Shown here: one piece after another, positions 35,008 through 43,819 of the stretch
Position numbering within the stretch: the stretch's first letter is position 1
Layout: each line of letters starts with the position of its first letter
Assembly: GCA_016212515.1 (NCBI GenBank)
Contig: JACRFZ010000020.1
Location: 1 to 64,000 of the forward strand
Reading direction: 5' to 3'
DNA from: Candidatus Melainabacteria bacterium
GTDB lineage: Bacteria > Cyanobacteriota > Vampirovibrionia > Obscuribacterales > Obscuribacteraceae
Length of the DNA stretch: 64,000 nt
Program-made: the position numbers and the translations under genes
Notes under the pieces: model-generated
The model's database searches: none
The model's input: the letters and a program-made list of their open reading frames with translations, nothing else
What the model was told of the DNA's origin: nothing

Positions 35008-35511
35008 ATGAGACATGAAAACAATGAGGGCGTTAGCAATAACGCAGAATCCCAATTACAAAGAGCGGAAAGCGGCGACTCCGGGCTTAAGCAATCGGCC
35101 ATCAACAACTACGACAACGGCAGCTTCAGCTCCTTCATAAAGGAAAACAACCAGGCTTCCGCTCTTCAAAGCGAGAAACTGGCAAACGATAATACCATCG
35201 GCAAACTTGCCCTCACAGACGGCAGCGCTTCCGAACAGAATCTGCAGTCGGCACAGTCAGTGCAAGACCGTTACTTCGACAGAAGCCCCTGGGCCAAGCA
35301 GCAACATGAGCTAAATCGTCAGGGCAAGTCCTCGGACTTCAAGCCCGGCCCCGATGCAAACTTCAAAGATCAGGTCAATAACCACAGAAGTGAACAAAAG
35401 ACTGAGGAAAGAAAAGCTCCCGCAGGCGATCACCCCAGACAGCAGCCCTCCCCCAGGCAACAACCCGGACCCGTTCACCGTCCGGCACCGGTAGCTCGCC
35501 CGAGCTGGTAA
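35008..35511 (+). CDS. Small hydrophilic protein with RYFDRSPWAK motif
   Basis: 167 residues, no signal peptide and no membrane helix. Asn/Gln/Ser-rich throughout; the last 40 residues are Pro/Gln/Arg/His-rich (SPRQQPGPVHRPAPVARPSW). Residues around 89-98 read RYFDRSPWAK, which matches RYFDRNPWTK in the VirB6-like protein at 3400-6012. Function unknown. It stands alone between the rpsA terminator and the convergent kinase gene (5-base gap between ends). Confidence 0.6.
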   Translation: MRHENNEGVSNNAESQLQRAESGDSGLKQSAINNYDNGSFSSFIKENNQASALQSEKLANDNTIGKLALTDGSASEQNLQSAQSVQDRYFDRSPWAKQQHELNRQGKSSDFKPGPDANFKDQVNNHRSEQKTEERKAPAGDHPRQQPSPRQQPGPVHRPAPVARPSW

Positions 35512-35516
35512 AGCGG

Positions 35517-37295
35517 CTAGCGCCTCTGAATGCGGTCTAAGAGGCTGCGAGCAATAGCTTTGGCCCGCAGGCGTAAATCTCCTTCCTCTAGTTCATTTTG
35601 TTCGTAGATCAATGAAGCCCTCGACAAACAACTCTCGGCATGGGTGCGATCACCTCGCGCAAAATACATCTGACCATAGCCGGTTAAGCAATCGGCCACA
35701 AACAAGTCATCCTTTCCCAAACGCCTCTCAGCTATTGAAAGAGCCTTTCGAAATAATTGCTCCGCTTCTGCAAACTGATCTTGCTTTGTCTTACATACAG
35801 CCAGGAACATCAAGCTAGTCGCTAATCGTTCACTGTCGGAACCATACTGCCTCTCAAAGATACTAATTGCCTCGCCAAGCTTTTCCTCAGCCTGACCATA
35901 CTGATTGAGACTGGAATAACAGACCCCGATGTTTGAGAGGAGCTCAGCCTGCTCAGGGGAATCGAGGGCGTAATGCCGACGCTCCATATTTTTCCGCAAA
36001 AGACCAATGCCCTTTTCATACTGACCGGAAACCACAGCCGCTCTAAAAGCCGTTAGTTCATCCCTGGACAAGCAAGCATCAAGACCCGTGGCCTGATTCT
36101 TCAGGGCAGGAAGATTGGGGTTGATGGTGTCGTAATCGTTTTTCTCAACAAACTTTTCGGACGGCACGGCCCGAGGCGACGAATTGCCGCCCCAAACACC
36201 GGTCCCAAGAGCGGCGGCGAAACAGAGCCCTATAAGACAGACTGCCGAAAGAATACATATTCGCCCCGGCTTCAAACCCAAAGCCCTGGTTGAGTTTGCC
36301 GGCTGATCACATTCCCTTGAATCGGCAGACACTCTCAGCGTGTCTCCAAGGCTTAGTTTTCTGAGGGCCAGTTCCACCTCCTTCATATCGGCTGGTCTAG
36401 CCTGGGGAGCTTTCTCCAGCATCCTTACCACCAATTGCTCTAATTCCGCTGGAAAGTACTTACCGCCGGCAGCCTCTTGCAGACCGGGCAGGGGCGCGGA
36501 ACTGTGCATGACCACGGTTTCCACAGCGCTGCACCCCTGATAAGGCGGCACACCGGTGAGCGCCTCAAAAATAGTACAACCAAGAGAATAGATATCGGAA
36601 CGAGCCGTCACCGGCAGCCCCGCTGCTTGCTCCGGACTCATATAAAGCGGGCTGCCGAATACAGCACCACATCTGGTGAGGCGCTGCCCCTGCCCCGAAG
36701 TATCAGTCAAACTAGCTATCCCAAAATCAACGATTTTTGCACAGACATCATCGGCTTCGGCACTGCCACCGCCGGCAGTGAGAAAGATATTGCCCGGCTT
36801 CAGATCGCGGTGAATGATGCCCTTACTATGAGCCAGACTTAAGCCCCGGCAAACTTGCTGAAACACCTGCACAGCCTCAACGGCGGCGATAGGGCCATCC
36901 GACTTGATCCGGTCGGCAAGAGAGCAGCCGCTCAAAAATTCCATGGTGTAGTAAGGAATACCCTCCTGCGACAGACCAAAATCGTATACGGCAATAATAT
37001 TTCCGTGGTTCAACTTGCCCAGAGCCTGAGCTTCCCGTTGAAAGCGCAGACAAGTTTCTTCAGTCAAGGATGAGCGACTGAATGTCTTGAGGGCCACATC
37101 TTTCTGGAGCATCAAATGACGCACCCTGTAGACGGCCCCCATTCCCCCTTCACCAAGAAGGTTGAGCACGCGAAACTTGCCGTCAATGATACTTCCCGTC
37201 TCCAAATAGCGACCGGGAACTTGGTCTTCCTCACAAGCAGCGACTAACGTTTCCTGCTGCAGCGTAAACAACCTCGACCTGGACTGATCATTCAC
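35517..37295 (-). CDS. Membrane-anchored Ser/Thr protein kinase with extracytoplasmic TPRs
   Basis: 592 residues from a GTG at 37295, chosen because AAGGAAG lies about 8 bases before it; a frame-open extension to 37610 is not kinase-like. Kinase domain: GEGGMGAVY loop (48-56), Lys70 in VALK, HRDLKPGN (162-169), DFG (190-192), YMSPEQ (218-223). One membrane helix near 346-368 (ICILSAVCLIGLCFAAALGT). Outside are TPR units typical of kinesin-light-chain-type repeats (LLSNIGVCYSSLNQYGQAEE, EAEQLFRKALSIAERRLG). A Hanks-type sensor kinase; ligand unknown. Confidence 0.9.
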   Translation of the reverse strand: MNDQSRSRLFTLQQETLVAACEEDQVPGRYLETGSIIDGKFRVLNLLGEGGMGAVYRVRHLMLQKDVALKTFSRSSLTEETCLRFQREAQALGKLNHGNIIAVYDFGLSQEGIPYYTMEFLSGCSLADRIKSDGPIAAVEAVQVFQQVCRGLSLAHSKGIIHRDLKPGNIFLTAGGGSAEADDVCAKIVDFGIASLTDTSGQGQRLTRCGAVFGSPLYMSPEQAAGLPVTARSDIYSLGCTIFEALTGVPPYQGCSAVETVVMHSSAPLPGLQEAAGGKYFPAELEQLVVRMLEKAPQARPADMKEVELALRKLSLGDTLRVSADSRECDQPANSTRALGLKPGRICILSAVCLIGLCFAAALGTGVWGGNSSPRAVPSEKFVEKNDYDTINPNLPALKNQATGLDACLSRDELTAFRAAVVSGQYEKGIGLLRKNMERRHYALDSPEQAELLSNIGVCYSSLNQYGQAEEKLGEAISIFERQYGSDSERLATSLMFLAVCKTKQDQFAEAEQLFRKALSIAERRLGKDDLFVADCLTGYGQMYFARGDRTHAESCLSRASLIYEQNELEEGDLRLRAKAIARSLLDRIQRR

Positions 37296-37662
37296 GATAT
37301 TGCTTCCTTTCCGGGCTTGACGGTGCGAGACAATTAAGGATAATCCCGCCTTCATCACAACTATAGGAATGTTCGCATAAAATACACCTAAAACGAGGCC
37401 GTCTTCTCTGAAAATAAAGACAGCAAAATGGATGCCGATAGCGGTATCGTTACTGATACCAGTATCGGCGGCTTGCACCGAATCGATACTTAGCTCCAGT
37501 CGGCAGCCACGGAAGTATATTGCATTCAGCAAAAGATTGGCAGGGCAAAGGTCTGTGAAAGGCGAAAGACTGGAAACTACGGCAAACTTTCCGCAACCAT
37601 CCGCCACCAATTTGCTTGCACACAGATCATTCTCGAAAGTCTATTGCACTGTCGCAGCAGAC
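37296..37662. other. Intergenic region upstream of the kinase, nothing identified
   Basis: 367 bases. Open frames here are extensions of the kinase frame or short antisense frames without supporting signals. Probably contains the kinase promoter; no clear boxes found. Confidence 0.4.
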
Positions 37663-38070
37663 TCAGGGCGAACAGGATAAATCAGCCAGGGGCATCAAGA
37701 TTTTCACACCCTGCGTCTTGAGACGGCGACTGTGTGCAGCATCAAGGTTCAACTTCATTTCATCAGCCAGGGGCTGCTTACTGATGGTGCCGGGCAACTC
37801 ATAGACTACCGCCGAACTTGCCAACGTGATGCAATCGATCTGTAGCAAATGTCTTCGCCCCCTGCTATCAAGGGCAGTTTTGAACATAATCAAGGGAATC
37901 GACTTATTCTCCAGGCGCTCAGTCGATAGTCTCTCAATTGCCGCCAGAGCAAGCGGCAGCCGCTCCTCAAAAGGCAGAGAATTCAACTCGGCAGCCACCG
38001 GCATTGAGCGCTTCATGGCCGCACACAAATAATTCAACTGCAGTTCTTGCTCGCTAAATGAATCCAGCAT
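37663..38070 (-). CDS. Small soluble protein, paralog of the next upstream gene
   Basis: 135 residues from the ATG at 38070, chosen for the SD GGGAGGGAAG 7 bases upstream. It resembles the adjacent 129-residue protein in order: ELNSLPFEERLPLA / ELNSVKFEDRLNLA, then HLLQIDCITLAS / HLVDIKSVASG, then YELPGTISKQPLADEMKLNLDAAHSRRLKT / YDLPGKIEAQQLPIDLKLNLDAGHSRYLKT (compared in pieces). No signal peptide. Unknown family. The pair was duplicated in tandem. Confidence 0.7.
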   Translation of the reverse strand: MLDSFSEQELQLNYLCAAMKRSMPVAAELNSLPFEERLPLALAAIERLSTERLENKSIPLIMFKTALDSRGRRHLLQIDCITLASSAVVYELPGTISKQPLADEMKLNLDAAHSRRLKTQGVKILMPLADLSCSP

Positions 38071-38126
38071 ACTGCTTCCCTCCCGCTTCCAACACAACAA
38101 TGCCGCGCCCGCTACACACACCGCTT

Positions 38127-38516
38127 CTAGTTTTGCGGACGAATACTCTCTCTACCGCCGGTCTTAAGATAGCGACTGTGACCGGCGTCCAGGTTCAATT
38201 TCAGATCAATCGGCAATTGCTGTGCCTCAATTTTGCCGGGCAAATCGTAAAGGTCCTGAGACTTACCTGACGCAACCGACTTAATGTCCACTAAATGTGG
38301 ACGCTTCTGTGTATCTTGCCCCACCATCAACTCCAGGGTAGGCAGGGAGGCATCCTGTTTCTGTTCTTGCTCCATCCTGGCTTTCACCTCCTTAGCCAGG
38401 TTGAGACGGTCCTCAAACTTGACGCTATTGAGTTCTTCGGTCAAAGGCTCATTGTGCTTGACTTTATCTACTAAAGTCTCTACTTTTCCGTTCACCGACG
38501 CTGACAGTTCCGACAT
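38127..38516 (-). CDS. Small soluble protein, paralog of the neighbouring gene
   Basis: 129 residues from the ATG at 38516, preferred to the one at 38525 because AAAAGAGG is spaced 9 bases from it. Shares the LNLDAGHSRYLKTGG C-terminal motif and the ELNSVKFEDRL block with the downstream paralog. An internal charged segment (KARMEQEQKQDAS) differs. Hydrophilic, no export signal, no recognised domain. Sits between the metalloprotease-like gene and its own paralog on the same strand. Confidence 0.7.
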   Translation of the reverse strand: MSELSASVNGKVETLVDKVKHNEPLTEELNSVKFEDRLNLAKEVKARMEQEQKQDASLPTLELMVGQDTQKRPHLVDIKSVASGKSQDLYDLPGKIEAQQLPIDLKLNLDAGHSRYLKTGGRESIRPQN

Positions 38517-38548
38517 TTTCCGCATCCTCTTTTAGCTTGCACTACCGG

Positions 38549-41131
38549 TTACGCTGACTTCAAGTTTTTCTTCACCCACTGACTCAACCAGGCTCTGGTA
38601 TTGCTGAAGGCATCTCCCATGGCACCGGCGATACCGGTCTGGTCGCTATCTCCACCGTATTCCCGGTCTAAGTCGACACCCACTTCGGCAAAGGCATCAC
38701 CCACAGGCACGCCGTTCACTTCCGGATCATCCACGAGCACACCGGCAGCTTTACCCAGTTTAGAAACAGCACCGTTCTGAATGTCTCTAGCAGCGGCATT
38801 TCTGAATCCCGGATCGTCGGTTATACCGTATCTGGTATCAGCCACATGCCAGAATTCATGTGATGCAGCTTCCTTCACCATACCGGTGCGTGCAGCAACA
38901 ACGATTTCATTATTGCCGGGGTCCCAATAGGCAGCGGCCCCGGAGGCAAAAGAAGGCATATTGTTGACGATCTTTACGGTCGGATGCAGGTCGCGCATGG
39001 CTTGCCTTACAGGTTCCGGTACATTGCGCAGTGCGTCTTTAACTTGCGCCACATCTTGCTGGGAGACTCCCGCTTCGACTCGGAAACTGTTATAGAGGTC
39101 ACTACCGTCAGTGGGCTTACTGGGAGTGTCTACTCCCGGTCTGGGAAGATTTCCATCTCCGGGTTGCGGAATTGGCTCCGGCTTTGGTTCAGGCTTAGGC
39201 AGAGGTTCCGGCTTGGGTAAAGGTTCCGGCTGCGGCAACGGTTCCGGTTTTGGCTCCGGCTTAGGCTCCGGCTGCGGCAACGGTTCCGGCTTGGTTTCAC
39301 CACCCGGTTCGCCATGGTGGCCATGACCGCCCTTGTCGCAGTTTCCCGCCCGATTGCCTACCAGAACAGAGAATTCACCTCTACTAATAGTTCCGCTATT
39401 GTCTCTATCAGCGGCCATCATGGAACTTACAATTTGCTTGTCGGCCAGAGCATTCATCTCCGCTAGAGACAGGCCATCTTTGCCGTCTGTATCGGCGAGG
39501 CGATAAGCACGGTCAGCTCCCTCGCGATTGAAGCCGAAGGAGCCGGCGGCTTTCATCCACTCCTTCTTGTCCAAATTGCCGTTGTCATTGCGGTCAAAAG
39601 ACAACATCTTTCCGACCACGCCCTGGTCAATTTCAGCCCTTGTAAGGGTATCATCGGCAGGATTACTATTTTTATTGAGATTCAAACGATCGAAATCAGC
39701 TTCCGATGAAATAAAGGGCTTAGGCTTTCCGCCGTGGTCACCGGGTTTATGTCCCGGCTGCGGTTCCGGCTTTGGCTGCGGCTCCGGCTTTGGTTGCGGT
39801 TCCGGTCTCGGTTGAGGCTCCGGCTTTGGTTGCGGCTCCGGCTTTGGTTGCGGTTCCGGTCTCGGTTGAGGCTCCGGCCTCGGCTGCGGCTCCGGTCTCG
39901 GCTGCGGTTCCGGCAGCGGCTCCGGTCTCGGTTGCGGTTCCGGCTGCGGCTTCGGTTCCGGTCCCGGTAGGGGCTGATCGTTTGGATTGGGATCTACCGT
40001 TCTCGGCTTATAACCAGGGACAATACCTCTGTACTCAGCTTCGCGGCGAGAGATTATCTTACCGTCCACCAGCACCTTCTGCAGTATCTTGGGAACATCA
40101 AGGGCGGTACCATCACCGTCAGTAAACTCCTGTCTGACAAAGGCCATATCGGCGGGAGCTTTGTAAGTAAGATCCTGCCAGGCGCCTGGAGGGTGGCCGG
40201 GTTCCTGCCCCACATCTGCTTTCACTTCGGCCTTGAGAGGACGAAGATTACCATCAGTAGATCTGTAATAGAGATTAGTTGTGCCGGGTCTGGTACCGGT
40301 AGCGTATTCGGCATAGGGATCAAAGGACACGGCCTGCCTTATGGTCAAGCTACCATCGCTGTTCTTGGTGTAGATATTGCCATTCAAACGAGGGTCCACA
40401 GCCTGCTGCAAGGACTGATAGTTACCATCAGCCATTCTTTCCCAAATTTCAGGCATAGGCTGCGTCACCGACTCCGGTCTCTTGGGATCATCTGGCGGAG
40501 CATAGCCCTTCTGCTCGATTGAGGAAATGATTGAAGAAACGCCTTTGACCGGAATATCACCGGCACCGGCGACTGGATTGCCGGCCTTATCGGATACATT
40601 CTGCTTATCGTAAGGAGCAGGGGGATTGCCTACGCCGCTATCAATTTTGGGAATGCCGCCAGGACCAAACGGCAGGTCTGGAAAACCGTCGGAAGGAGAG
40701 ACAAACAAGGGCTGATCTCTAAGAGCAGAGGAATCTAGAGCGGTGGCATAGCGCTCAGGATGTTTGTCCATGTATGCCGCACCGGCACTGCGTGCATCGT
40801 TACTGTAATTCAGCACATCAACATCATGGTTGGACTCTACTTTGCCTTGCAAGATACTATGGGCGCTGGGAACCTCGGACTGCTTGAAGAGTGATGCCAC
40901 GTCCTGATTACGAAAGCTTCCCATGGCATTAGGACCCTTTCCGAAAGAATCACCATACAGATTATGATCTGTAGAAAAGCTGAGAGTATTGCCGCTAACA
41001 TTCAGACTTTTGTCGAAGGAGCGGGTAGAAGCTAGATCACCCTGGGAAAAATCCACATTCAATTTACTTTGACTGAATGAATCAGGTTTAGCTAGCTGCA
41101 CTTCATGATTTTCAAAAGGCGTTGATGACAT
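38549..41131 (-). CDS. EF-hand protein with Pro-Glu repeats and C-terminal HEFWH metalloprotease-like domain
   Basis: 860 residues. No signal peptide or membrane helix. Residues 1-380 are soluble with no recognised domain. Then come a Pro/Glu/Gln/Lys/Arg repeat tract, three EF-hand-like loops ([39 protein letters not shown]), a second Pro-Glu tract, and a C-terminal domain of about 180 residues. That domain has His758-Glu-Phe-Trp-His (HExxH zinc motif) and a later DAFAEV with Glu816 as possible third ligand, a layout like anthrax lethal-factor-type and other toxin peptidases. The ATG at 41131 has GGAG 9 bases upstream. A calcium-responsive protease exported by a non-Sec route is a reasonable hypothesis, not shown. 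Confidence 0.75.
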   Translation of the reverse strand: MSSTPFENHEVQLAKPDSFSQSKLNVDFSQGDLASTRSFDKSLNVSGNTLSFSTDHNLYGDSFGKGPNAMGSFRNQDVASLFKQSEVPSAHSILQGKVESNHDVDVLNYSNDARSAGAAYMDKHPERYATALDSSALRDQPLFVSPSDGFPDLPFGPGGIPKIDSGVGNPPAPYDKQNVSDKAGNPVAGAGDIPVKGVSSIISSIEQKGYAPPDDPKRPESVTQPMPEIWERMADGNYQSLQQAVDPRLNGNIYTKNSDGSLTIRQAVSFDPYAEYATGTRPGTTNLYYRSTDGNLRPLKAEVKADVGQEPGHPPGAWQDLTYKAPADMAFVRQEFTDGDGTALDVPKILQKVLVDGKIISRREAEYRGIVPGYKPRTVDPNPNDQPLPGPEPKPQPEPQPRPEPLPEPQPRPEPQPRPEPQPRPEPQPKPEPQPKPEPQPRPEPQPKPEPQPKPEPQPGHKPGDHGGKPKPFISSEADFDRLNLNKNSNPADDTLTRAEIDQGVVGKMLSFDRNDNGNLDKKEWMKAAGSFGFNREGADRAYRLADTDGKDGLSLAEMNALADKQIVSSMMAADRDNSGTISRGEFSVLVGNRAGNCDKGGHGHHGEPGGETKPEPLPQPEPKPEPKPEPLPQPEPLPKPEPLPKPEPKPEPIPQPGDGNLPRPGVDTPSKPTDGSDLYNSFRVEAGVSQQDVAQVKDALRNVPEPVRQAMRDLHPTVKIVNNMPSFASGAAAYWDPGNNEIVVAARTGMVKEAASHEFWHVADTRYGITDDPGFRNAAARDIQNGAVSKLGKAAGVLVDDPEVNGVPVGDAFAEVGVDLDREYGGDSDQTGIAGAMGDAFSNTRAWLSQWVKKNLKSA
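39165..39290 (-). repeat. Pro-Glu repeat tract, C-terminal block
   Basis: Six- to eighteen-base units encoding PEP, QPEP and KPEP repeat between the EF-hands and the protease-like domain ([20 protein letters not shown] is representative). Codons vary, so it is an older tract than the upstream block. Confidence 0.8.
39755..39975 (-). repeat. Pro-Glu repeat tract, N-terminal block
   Basis: A near-periodic array encoding QPKPEP and QPRPEP units, about 18 bases each, over roughly 220 bases. It forms a stiff, charged spacer before the EF-hands. Confidence 0.85.
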
Positions 41132-41451
41132 CGTTCAAACTCCACATCAATAATCTTCAGACGAAGCAAACAGAACCTCTCCCTGTGCAACGAGAAGTTC
41201 GATCTGGTAGTAAGGCTTGGGGGCTAAGAGGCAAATCGCCTCTCCACAACAGCATGATGGCGGCGCCATGTGTCGATAAGGTGTTGGGCACCTTAATTAA
41301 AATTCGAGCGCTAAAGGCAGTTCACTCGGACCGTTCAATAAGGCAGAGGGCCGCGGCAGGGCATGAAAGCCAAGCAACCCTCATCAAAATGAGCTTAACG
41401 ACAAGGAACTTACCGCAAGGCCAGCAGCAAGCTACCTGATCAAATAACTAT
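41132..41451. other. Intergenic region between the metalloprotease-like gene and the IS remnant
   Basis: 320 bases with no supportable gene. Two perfect hairpins: 41227-41243 (AGAGGC/GCCTCT) and 41277-41295 (TAAGGTG/CACCTTA). They are upstream of the minus-strand protease gene and may be promoter-side or old element sequence. Confidence 0.35.
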
Positions 41452-42101
41452 CTAACCAGTAATCTCGGACTGGCTGAGGAGACCATTCTGACGCATCAAT
41501 TTCAGAACTCGATTGCGGCCCACGACTATACCGGCTTCAAAGCGCAGTTTGTGCCAGATCTTTCGATGACCTTCGCCACGAATCGACGATGTTTCAAGTT
41601 CCCTGCGAATGGCTGCTAGCAAAAACTCGTCGCTGACAACGGGCTTGGGGCCGCGCCTGGCACTGGAGCCAGGTCGGCGCTCCCGTCCCAGTTGTTCATA
41701 GACGGTAGAACGAGGGAAAGACAGGACTCGGCAAACCGGCTCGATTCCAATTTGTCGGCTTGAATTTGCCGGAGACCGCAGCCGACTGATTTCGACGATC
41801 TCCGCAACAGAAAAGACCGATTATCTAGTGCCATCGCCGCCTTTAAGATGGCCACCTCAGTATGAAGCTGTTCCATTGTCTTTTCCACTTCTACCAATCG
41901 GCGAGCATCTTCTGTTCTCGGTTTGGCCCGCAGGGCCTCCGCACCATGAGTGACAAATTCCGCGCACCACCTTTCAAGCTCTCTTTCAGGAATGCCCAAA
42001 AGCGCTGACAGCGTTGACACTGACTCACCCTTTAACAGCCTCAGCACAGTATCCGCCTTCGCCTTAGCTGTCCATCTTCCCCTCAAGGCACCTTCGTTCA
42101 A
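41452..42101 (-). pseudogene. Decayed IS3-family element (orfA plus truncated orfB)
   Basis: OrfA starts at a TTG at 42101 with AGGAGAG upstream; its helix-turn-helix reads LLKGESVSTLSALLGIPERE and a leucine-zipper-like LVEVEKTMEQLHTEVAILKAAM follows. In the -1 frame from about 41818 comes OrfB sequence: FSVAEIVEISRLRSPANSSR, FPRSTVYEQLGRERRP, GEGHRKIWHKLRF and GRNRVLKLMRQNGLLSQSE, ending at a TAG at 41452. The usual OrfA/OrfB -1 frameshift layout of IS3 elements is therefore intact, but the DDE catalytic part of OrfB is absent, so it cannot transpose. Terminal repeats were not identified with confidence. Confidence 0.85.
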
Positions 42102-42489
42102 TGAATTCTCTCCTCAAGTACTCGGTCGGTGTCTAAGTCAATTGAGTGGCAATGAATATTAGCTTCTCCAGCTTTGCCACCAACCTCCGACTGCCGCGCT
42201 TCTCCCATCTCATCCCAACCTCAAAACCTCGTGCGACCGAAGCAACTAGTTAACGGGACCATACAGGAATCTTACGACGGCAAGTTGTCGAAACTGTGGC
42301 GAAACACCTCCTTCAAAATCCAGCTAAGAATTACTTCAATCTAAGCGATGAGCAGGCAATCCTGTAAAATAGACTTCGCTCTTCTTCCGCTACTTGGCAA
42401 AATTTGTCAAAAGAAATTACTAGTCATTACCGCAAATTAGTTTTAGCTTGCGGACATTCACCTTTTGGTGAGATTGGTTCAAACAAATA
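42102..42489 (+). promoter_or_regulatory. Intergenic region with twin hairpins before the 142-residue gene
   Basis: About 388 bases. The first part probably belongs to the IS end. Close to the plus-strand start are two perfect stems: 42430-42453 (CCGCAA/TTGCGG) and 42458-42471 (TCACC/GGTGA). The second includes the purine-rich GGTGAGA, the nearest thing to an SD for the ATG at 42490. Confidence 0.35.
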
Positions 42490-42918
42490 ATGAACATTCA
42501 GACGACGGAAGCCCTCTGGGACGAAATAAAGCAAGAAGCGGCCGGAATCGTCCTTTTCGAACCCGGACTGAAAGGACTGGAAGAAGCTATGGCTGCTTTA
42601 GCGGCAGGCACCGAACTTTCCAATGCCTGGCTGACAACCGTAGAATCATGGCTGAAACAGTCCACCTCAATAGCAGCTCTAGCCCTTAGATTGAACGACC
42701 TGTCCGAAAAGTTCCATGGTCAGGATGAACATGGGGAAGCCAGGCACATTTGCAAAGCAGCCCACATACTTTCCCGGATGGTACTGGGAGCGGAACACGA
42801 ACAGACAATTCTCATTTCCGGCAATCTGGCTAAATTTGAAGCCCTGACGGCTGCGGCAAGTAAGAGCAAACCGGAATTGCCGAAATTGCGCAACTTTTCT
42901 GGACGAAAGAATAAGTGA
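42490..42918 (+). CDS. Hypothetical soluble protein
   Basis: 142 residues, mostly alpha-helical by appearance: LWDEIKQEAAGIVLFEPGLKG, then AALALRLNDLSEKFHGQDEHGEARHICKAAHIL (quoted in part). The second half has the helix-turn-helix spacing of a TPR unit (GQDEHGEARHICKAAHILSRM). The C-terminus is basic. No export signal and no recognised family. Base composition resembles its neighbours. It is isolated downstream of the IS remnant. Confidence 0.55.
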   Translation: MNIQTTEALWDEIKQEAAGIVLFEPGLKGLEEAMAALAAGTELSNAWLTTVESWLKQSTSIAALALRLNDLSEKFHGQDEHGEARHICKAAHILSRMVLGAEHEQTILISGNLAKFEALTAAASKSKPELPKLRNFSGRKNK

Positions 42919-42964
42919 AATCAAGTTAGAGAGGACTTCACCGGGCGCTCGCCGGCCCGCATCT

Positions 42965-43168
42965 CTAATTGCAGCTAAGCTCAGGAACATTACCACCAAG
43001 CGTTAGTTCGAAGAAAGCACCATCTTTGTATGCGGACAGTATCGCCATTCTATAAAGGCTCTCAGAGAGAAGCACATCGCCACGACGCTCGCTCAAGACA
43101 GCGAAGCTATACAGGCAAAACCATGCTGGCATCTTCATAACCCGCATTATAATCGCAGTTCGTGACAA
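42965..43168 (-). CDS. Short TPR-like reading frame, possibly a remnant
   Basis: 67 codons. Residues CLYSFAVLSERRGDVLLSES followed by LYRMAI have the spacing of a single TPR unit, which suggests either a tiny real gene or the decayed end of a TPR protein such as those elsewhere in the window. No good SD. Confidence 0.25.
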   Translation of the reverse strand: MSRTAIIMRVMKMPAWFCLYSFAVLSERRGDVLLSESLYRMAILSAYKDGAFFELTLGGNVPELSCN

Positions 43169-43351
43169 TCATGTGAGTGCAATACTGTATCCAATTCACC
43201 AATTAACCAACTCTTGTGTAGACGTCACCGCTCCCGATACCACTGCCCGCAGCCTGCCACCATTTCTCCCGGACAGACAAGAGCACCGAGACTGGGCTCG
43301 CAGGCAGACAGAGTGTGCTGCACTTGTTGAGCCTAACCAGTACCAGTACCG

Positions 43352-43600
43352 CTAGTTCCCTTCAATCCGGTCCTGCCAGATGCACTTTAAATCTTCCAGA
43401 AAGCGCGCAGGGAAGTTCTTATCATTCCAGAACTTTGCAAATTCATCAAAAGTGGGAAACGTCTGAGCAAACACATGACCGAGTTGTAGCATTGAATTTA
43501 AGAAGAGAATTTCGTCTCCACCACCCTCCAACCGGGCTAAAGCTGTTTCAATTCTGTTGGAGGTAATACGCAGGCGGGCTTCCTTAGATATGTCCGACAT
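43352..43600 (-). CDS. Small hypothetical protein
   Basis: 82 residues from an ATG at 43600. Helical, acidic and aromatic near the end (FPTFDEFAKFWNDKNFPARF). A longer start at 43642 is possible. No family recognised; SD weak. The surrounding gaps 43169-43351 and 43601-43819 contain nothing else I can support. Confidence 0.4.
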   Translation of the reverse strand: MSDISKEARLRITSNRIETALARLEGGGDEILFLNSMLQLGHVFAQTFPTFDEFAKFWNDKNFPARFLEDLKCIWQDRIEGN

Positions 43601-43819
43601 TTGAGATTTCTGGATTCCTGATAAACGCAAAGAGGAATCCAATGATAAGACAGAAGCCCAAATTCAAACAGGACACTTTTGTCCTAAATTGAAGAGACAG
43701 CCGAATATAGAGGCGAAGCAGTAGTCGTTCGGACAAAGTATCGCCGCAGCAAATGAGTACTCTTACCCAGCGCCTGAAATCAAAATACGAAAACCGGAAT
43801 ACCAAATTCCAGAAGAACG

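Noticed and set aside
37296-37610. N-terminal extension of the Ser/Thr kinase
   Set aside because: The GTG at 37295 has a good SD and the extension is not kinase-like.
41122-41439. Plus-strand frame of 105 codons beside the IS remnant
   Set aside because: No SD, no domain, crosses hairpins; considered noncoding.
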